Position numbers and translations under genes: made by a program. Under the pieces are notes generated by a model. That model did no database searches. It saw only the letters and a program-made list of their open reading frames with translations, and was not told the DNA's origin. Shown here in pieces: positions 59,497 through 64,000 of a stretch of DNA of 64,000 bases. The stretch is from Evansella sp. AB-P1 (lineage in GTDB: Bacteria; Bacillota; Bacilli; Bacillales; Salisediminibacteriaceae). The stretch is taken from positions 238,275-302,274 of the forward strand of contig NZ_JARUKY010000002.1 in NCBI RefSeq assembly GCF_029688925.1, written 5' to 3'. Within the stretch, counting starts at the first letter, position 1; every line of letters starts with the position of its first letter.

Positions 59497-60861
59497 ATGG
59501 TAAATACAAAAAAAGAAGCTTATGAAAATAACTTTTTGTTAAATAAAATTTCAGAGCTCTCTAATACATGGACCTTCGTATTTGATCTAAATGAAAACCT
59601 TAAAAGATTGTATATAAACGATGACACCGTTAAAAGTCATGTTCAGAAAGATTTTCAAGGGTGTTTTAGTACTAAAGAATGGAACAAGTTTCAGCATTTT
59701 TATCATAAGATAATTTACTCCAAGGAACATTCTCTTCAAGAATTGAATGTAACCTTAAAAATAGGAGCAGACTATCATCCTCTTCAATTAAAAGGTGAAC
59801 GAATAGATAATGTAGTTGTTATTATTGGGAAAAAAATGATAGTGGAAAGTAAATACAGTATGTTTAATGGTCTTCCAATTCCTATTATTTTTATGGATAT
59901 TGATGGGGTTATCCTTGATTGGAACTCTCAGTTGGAGTCATTATTTGAAAGTTTAAATATTGCAACTTTTAAAATGAATGAACCATTTTACTTAGAACAG
60001 TATCATGCGTTTTATGAGTCAATATATTCTCTCCTAAATACCTTGAAAAAGGAGAATGAAAAATGTGCTGAAACGTCGTTTCGGGAAGATGGTATTCAGT
60101 TAAGTGTACAGGCTGTGAAATTTGAAAATAATTTTGTTATAGTGTCATTTAAGGATGAAAGTCTGCTTCTAAAACATGAAAAAATGTTGAAAACACAACA
60201 ACAAATGGAAGCTGTGACTCAGGTGGCTGCAGGAGTAGCTCATGAATTAAGAAATCCTTTATCAGTTATTAAAGGTTTTCTCCAATTATCACGATTATCA
60301 AATAATTTAAACAAGTATTATGATACTATTTTTTCTGAGATAGAACGAATGAATAAAATTATTGAAGATTTTTTATCGGTTTCTAGGAAAGAAATTGAAT
60401 TGCACTTTGTTAAACCATTAACATTAATGGAATCTTTATTAATGATTTTCCGTTCTGAATGTTTGTTACATGATGTACATTTTACGTTTTCAATTAATGG
60501 ATCAGATTCACCAGTGTATGTCAATGATCAGATGATAAAACAAGTTCTGATCAATATATTAAGAAATTCAATAGAAGCTTATGATAAGCAAAAGGAAAAT
60601 AGGACATTTAAATTAAATACATATAATGATGGGGACTTTTTTAGAATTGAATTAGTAGATCAGGGTCCTGGAATACCAGAAGCTATACTTTCAAAAATTG
60701 ACCAACCTTTTTTCACAACAAAAGAAAAGGGAACTGGAATTGGGATTCCATTATGTAAACAAATTATTGAAGAGCATAAAGGGCGTTTTTTTGTTGAAAG
60801 TGAAGAATCTAAAGGGACAAAAGTAAGCCTCCTTTTACCAATTTATAAAGATAGAATTTAA
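59497..60861 (+). CDS. Orphan sensor histidine kinase, sporulation-kinase-like
   Basis: 454 residues, no membrane span. A poorly conserved N-terminal sensor (about 1-115) is followed by a PAS-like domain (PIPIIFMDIDGVILDWNSQLE). HisKA with the phospho-accepting His in VAAGVAHELRNPLSVIKGFLQL comes next, then HATPase_c with the N box NILRNSIEAY, G1 DQGPGIPE and G2 TKEKGTGIGIPL. The HELRNPLSVIKGFLQL pattern is that of Bacillus Kin phosphorelay kinases. No response regulator is nearby. ATG 59497 follows AAGGAGAG. Confidence 0.88.
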   Translation: MVNTKKEAYENNFLLNKISELSNTWTFVFDLNENLKRLYINDDTVKSHVQKDFQGCFSTKEWNKFQHFYHKIIYSKEHSLQELNVTLKIGADYHPLQLKGERIDNVVVIIGKKMIVESKYSMFNGLPIPIIFMDIDGVILDWNSQLESLFESLNIATFKMNEPFYLEQYHAFYESIYSLLNTLKKENEKCAETSFREDGIQLSVQAVKFENNFVIVSFKDESLLLKHEKMLKTQQQMEAVTQVAAGVAHELRNPLSVIKGFLQLSRLSNNLNKYYDTIFSEIERMNKIIEDFLSVSRKEIELHFVKPLTLMESLLMIFRSECLLHDVHFTFSINGSDSPVYVNDQMIKQVLINILRNSIEAYDKQKENRTFKLNTYNDGDFFRIELVDQGPGIPEAILSKIDQPFFTTKEKGTGIGIPLCKQIIEEHKGRFFVESEESKGTKVSLLLPIYKDRI

Positions 60862-60930
60862 TTACAAAAACACTCGAAACTATTTTTAACGGGTTTATTT
60901 TCATAGGTGCTAAAAAGCCATTCACAAGCA

Positions 60931-60973
60931 AAAACACATGCGATTTCACACCAGAAATCACGTGTGTTTTTTT
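60931..60973 (+). terminator. Sensor kinase terminator
   Basis: AAACACATGCGATTTC pairs with GAAATCACGTGTGTTT with one small bulge, followed by T's. Confidence 0.82.
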
Positions 60974-61257
60974 GTTACTATATCAATCTTTTATTACTAA
61001 ATAGACATGAAATCACAAAGTAATTCACACACCTATTCACATAGGTGGAAATAAATATATCTTCTTGTGATGTCGATGTGATTTGTCATGTGAATTTTGC
61101 TGTGAAAAAGAAAAAATTGGATATTTATGCTAAAATTAATGGAAGGAATAAACAGATTTTGTGAAGTAATGTACTTAAAGTTACGTGGAGTTTAGTGCAA
61201 GAAGCAAATAGAGGAATAAGTGAATGTATTTATTTGAACGTTTAGGAGGAATTTTTG
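60974..61257. other. Intergenic region with TGTGA-type words
   Basis: No gene seen. It contains a CACCTAT/ATAGGTG hairpin (about 61029-61046). It also has a run of TGTGATG, TGTGATTT, TGTGAATTT and TGTGAAAA words between 61060 and 61115, spaced about 11-13 bp apart. Confidence 0.5.
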
Positions 61258-61929
61258 ATGGAGTGTTCCCAATGGTTGCAAGGTGGTCCTTTCCTTGAAG
61301 TTAGTTTCATTACGGAACTTAAAGAAAAGAAATCGAAAGCAATACAAGCCATTATAAGTAGGTTATCCAAGTTAACAAATAAAGTTGAAATCGTAGACAA
61401 AAACGTCGATGAAATAATAGCCTTTTTTGAAAGAGGATACTCCTTTGATGAAGAAGACCCACACCCCATTAAATTACACTCACTAAGATTAAGATTATAT
61501 GTCAATTTTCCAAGAAAACGAAAGGCAACATTACAAATAGAAACGGTTTCTTCAAATGCACTTATGGTTAATTTTTGGTTTTATGGAGATGAATTTGATG
61601 AACCTGAATGGGGCCAAATTGGTATAAGGAAAGAGGAGTTTACAGACTTTACAAGTTTTTTTGAAGAACTATATTCTGTTTATGAGTTTAAAATCGGTGC
61701 AATTGCAATCGAAGAAGATGTTCTTGATTTATTTGATTGTGGTGAAACCTACCCAAACGAACGTTATCGTTTCAAAAATGTGTCTTCTGATTATCTATTT
61801 AAAGAACCATCTCGTTTCATAAATATAATTTGGAATGAAATGTATAATGAATTAAGCCATATTCCTTATAGTTATAAAAGGCTTGATAAGGAAGGTATTC
61901 TTATTGATACAAGGAATCATAACGAGTAA
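61258..61929 (+). CDS. Unrecognised cytoplasmic protein
   Basis: 223 residues, acidic, no membrane span or signal peptide. It looks like one alpha/beta domain: GGPFLEVSFITELKEKKSKAIQAII at the start, a strand-rich middle (LRLRLYVNFPRKRKATLQIET, LMVNFWFYGDEFDEPEWGQIG) and a C-terminal FINIIWNEMYNELSHIPY. The size and the Trp/Asp/Glu-rich strands recall immunity or DUF proteins, but I cannot assign a family. ATG follows TTAGGAGGAA. A terminator follows, so it is a single-gene unit, and both flanks carry TGTGA repeats. Confidence 0.7.
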   Translation: MECSQWLQGGPFLEVSFITELKEKKSKAIQAIISRLSKLTNKVEIVDKNVDEIIAFFERGYSFDEEDPHPIKLHSLRLRLYVNFPRKRKATLQIETVSSNALMVNFWFYGDEFDEPEWGQIGIRKEEFTDFTSFFEELYSVYEFKIGAIAIEEDVLDLFDCGETYPNERYRFKNVSSDYLFKEPSRFINIIWNEMYNELSHIPYSYKRLDKEGILIDTRNHNE

Positions 61930-61976
61930 CATTGTTCAAGTAACGGACCGTTAGTATAACAAGCAAATATGATATT

Positions 61977-62010
61977 AAAAGGTACGAAGAACATATCTTC
62001 GTGCCTTTTA
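61977..62010 (+). terminator. Terminator of the unrecognised gene
   Basis: AAAAGGTACGAAGA, 5-base loop, TCTTCGTGCCTTTT. Confidence 0.88.
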
Positions 62011-62152
62011 AACTGTGATTTTAGTTGTGAAAGTTGTGTGATTAAGCTTGTGATTTGGTCTGAGATTTACAATTTTTGCACCTCGCAAGTAACCCGTTAA
62101 ACTATTTTTGAGTTGTTTTAATTTGTAATTTAAAATTATTATTATTTAAGGA

Positions 62153-62181
62153 TTGAAAATATAGAATAAGCAAACTATAAT
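62153..62181 (+). promoter_or_regulatory. SigA promoter of the znuCB operon
   Basis: TTGAAA, 17 bases, TATAAT, about 150 bp before the first gene. The leader between them is AT-rich. I could not identify a convincing Zur box (consensus AAATCGTAAT and complement) around it. Confidence 0.72.
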
Positions 62182-62334
62182 GATAGATAAGAAATGTTTA
62201 CTTAGGGCAACTTTTTAAATCTTACGAAAAAAAATCGTTCATATTCACATTCGTTGCCTGTACGACATATAGTAATTTATCTTTAAAATACGTTTTAAAT
62301 ATTAATAAGGAATGTATTGAACAGGAGGATGGAA

Positions 62335-63093
62335 ATGGCAAATAATACAGAAATTATAGTTGATCATTTGTCTGTTCATTACCATGGGAACTTAGCACTT
62401 AAGAATGTGAGTTTTTCCATTAATGAAGGAAATATTGTTGGTGTAATTGGACCAAATGGTGCAGGTAAGTCAACGTTAATGAAAGCAATGCTCGGTTTAG
62501 AGAAATATACCGGGAAGGTTACTATTTTTGGTAAAAAAATTAGGGAAGTACGTAAGAATATTGCTTATGTACCTCAACGTAGTACGATTGATTGGGATTT
62601 CCCTGTTCGCGTAGAGGATGTTGTTTTAATGGGTAGGTATCCCCACATTCCTTGGTATAAAAGGCCAAGTCGAAATGACAAAAGAATTGTAAATGATTCC
62701 TTAAGGAAAGTTGGTATGGAGGATTTTGCAAATAGACAGATTGGGGAGCTTTCTGGTGGACAACAGCAAAGAGTTTTTATTGCACGAAGCCTAACTCAAA
62801 ATGCAGATATCTTTTTCTTAGATGAACCATTCGTTGGAATTGATGTAAAGTCTGAAGAAATAATTGTAAATTTACTTCACGAACTTAGGAACGCCAACAA
62901 GACAATATTTGTAATCCATCATGATATAAGCAAAGTAGAAAAATATTTTGATCAATTAGTTTTATTGAATCAAGAACTCATCCATGCTGGCTCCGTTAAA
63001 GACGTTTATTCTGCTGAAAATTTAAAGCGCGCATATCAAGGGAGTACGACTTTCATACAAGAGGGGAAAGAATTGGTGGTGGTGAATCCTTGA
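62335..63093 (+). CDS. znuC: Metal (zinc-type) ABC transporter ATPase
   Basis: 252 residues. Walker A is GPNGAGKST, the Q loop is VPQRSTIDWDFPVRVEDVV, the signature is LSGGQQQR and Walker B is FFLDEPF. The DWDFPV stretch is typical of Mn/Zn importer ATPases. Position after yqfT and nfo, where B. subtilis has zur (yqfV), favours zinc over manganese, but specificity is inferred. ATG 62335 follows AGGAGG by 6 bases. It overlaps the permease gene by 4 bases. Confidence 0.9.
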   Translation: MANNTEIIVDHLSVHYHGNLALKNVSFSINEGNIVGVIGPNGAGKSTLMKAMLGLEKYTGKVTIFGKKIREVRKNIAYVPQRSTIDWDFPVRVEDVVLMGRYPHIPWYKRPSRNDKRIVNDSLRKVGMEDFANRQIGELSGGQQQRVFIARSLTQNADIFFLDEPFVGIDVKSEEIIVNLLHELRNANKTIFVIHHDISKVEKYFDQLVLLNQELIHAGSVKDVYSAENLKRAYQGSTTFIQEGKELVVVNP

Positions 63094-63950
63094 TTAACCA
63101 AATACCTATGTTCATTGATCAATTATTTCGTTACACATACTTGCAGCAGGCGTTAGTTGCATCCGTACTTGTTGGTGTTATTTGTGGTGTCATTGGTTGT
63201 TATATTATTTTAAGAGGAATGGCATTGATGGGGGATGCTATTTCTCATGCTGTTTTACCTGGTGTTGTCGTTTCTTATATGATTGGTGCAAGCTTTTTTT
63301 TAGGTGCAGTAGTAACAGGAGTATTAACAGCATTAGCTATTGGATATATATCACAGAATAGTCGAATAAAAGAAGATTCAGCAATTGGAATTATGTTTAC
63401 AGCTATGTTTGCCTTAGGTGTTGTGATGATAACAAGCTTACGAGGGACTCGTTTTGATTTGTGGCATATATTGTTCGGTAATGTATTAGCCGTTTCAAGA
63501 ACAGATTTACTTATTACAGTTGGGATAGGTGTATTTGTTTTAATAGCTATTGTAATTTTTTATCGGCCATTGCTTTTAAGTACTTTTGATCCAACGATGG
63601 CAAAAGCTTCAGGTCTACCAGTAAAATTGATACATTATATTTTAATGTTACTATTATCATTAGTAACAGTAGCTTCATTGCAAACAGTAGGTATCATACT
63701 TGTTGTGGCAATGCTTATAACACCAGGGGCTACAGCCTATTTATTGACAGATCGTTTTCCTGTAATGCTCTTATTGTCAGCTCTAATAGGAGTGGTTTCA
63801 GCAATTAGTGGTCTGTTCTTCTCAGTTGTTTATGATGTTGCATCTGGGGCATCCATCGTACTTGCTGCTTCGATTTTGTTTTTACTTGCATTCTTCTTTT
63901 CACCAAAACAAGGTATTATTCCAAGAATGTTTAGAAAACCAATTTCTTAA
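63090..63950 (+). CDS. znuB: Metal (zinc-type) ABC transporter permease
   Basis: 286 residues of the ABC-3 permease family with about eight membrane spans. LRGMALMGDAISHAVLPGVVVSYM is the family's conserved loop that contacts the ATPase. It exports no signal; the substrate-binding lipoprotein is not in this window. Start is TTG at 63090 inside the znuC stop, behind GGTGGTGAA. Probably followed by zur just past the window end, as in related genomes. Confidence 0.9.
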   Translation: MINQIPMFIDQLFRYTYLQQALVASVLVGVICGVIGCYIILRGMALMGDAISHAVLPGVVVSYMIGASFFLGAVVTGVLTALAIGYISQNSRIKEDSAIGIMFTAMFALGVVMITSLRGTRFDLWHILFGNVLAVSRTDLLITVGIGVFVLIAIVIFYRPLLLSTFDPTMAKASGLPVKLIHYILMLLLSLVTVASLQTVGIILVVAMLITPGATAYLLTDRFPVMLLLSALIGVVSAISGLFFSVVYDVASGASIVLAASILFLLAFFFSPKQGIIPRMFRKPIS

Positions 63951-64000
63951 CAGTTTCTATCAGGATAGATTATTTCAATGGTGACCGACTTGCGGTTGCC

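Noticed and set aside
62200..62260. A Zur box ahead of znuCB (CTTACGAAAAAAAATCGT region)
   Set aside because: Not palindromic and too far from the AAATCGTAAT consensus to claim.

Overview
The window is a low-GC Firmicute chromosome segment, almost certainly from the family Bacillaceae. Gene content and order follow the Bacillus subtilis block from rsfS (yqeL) through comE, holA, the hrcA-dnaK operon, floA, era, glyQS, dnaG-sigA and yqfO to cshB, nfo and yqfT. Spore genes (gpr, spoIIP, yqfC, yqfD, yqfQ) and late-competence genes (comER, comEA, comEB, comEC) point to an endospore former with at least a relic of natural transformation. I cannot place the genus. There are no tRNA or rRNA genes, prophages, CRISPR arrays or intact insertion sequences.

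Layout. 1-6.7 kb: ribosome silencing factor, a methyltransferase and the com genes, with comEA separated from comEB by a 0.9-kb repeat island. 6.8-14.3 kb: yqzM, holA, rpsT, gpr, spoIIP-yqxA, lepA. 14.4-23.8 kb: hemW, then the CIRCE-controlled heat-shock operon hrcA-grpE-dnaK-dnaJ-prmA-rsmE-mtaB. 23.8-29.5 kb: deoC, a Na/Pi cotransporter, rpsU-yqeY, and nfeD-floA-yqfB behind a textbook SigW promoter. 30.7-39 kb: a tightly packed run yqfC-yqfD-phoH-pgpH-ybeY-dgkA-cdd-era, then yqzL-recO. 39-48.1 kb: T-box-controlled glyQS, ccpN-ppsR, yqxD-dnaG-sigA. 48.9-58.5 kb: a glycerophosphodiesterase, cccA, trmK-nif3, ispH, a CarD-type regulator, yqfQ, cshB-nfo. 59-64 kb: yqfT, an orphan sensor kinase, an unrecognised gene, and a znuC-znuB metal transporter.

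The gene backbone is conventional. What it does not explain is the intergenic DNA. At about 3, 10, 30, 44, 53-54 and 59 kb there are islands of a mosaic repeat whose modules share a 17-bp border (TATTTTCAGGGTAGACC or its complement, 12 copies counted). Some modules carry arrays of 50-52-bp tandem units. Each unit can fold into a hairpin, and the stem bases change in a compensatory way between array types. A further hairpin site inside the modules has unrelated but self-complementary sequence in each copy. A different, MITE-like element sits downstream of sigA at 48.2 kb.

Functionally the segment groups ribosome biogenesis and translation (RsfS, S20, S21, LepA, YbeY, Era, RsmE, PrmA, MtaB, TrmK, GlyQS), DNA replication, repair and uptake (HolA, DnaG, RecO, Nfo, ComEA/EC), protein folding (DnaK/J/GrpE), membrane stress (NfeD, FloA), c-di-AMP turnover (PgpH), and sporulation. 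Regulation visible in the sequence includes CIRCE, SigW, a glycine T-box, several SigA promoters and a cre-like palindrome.
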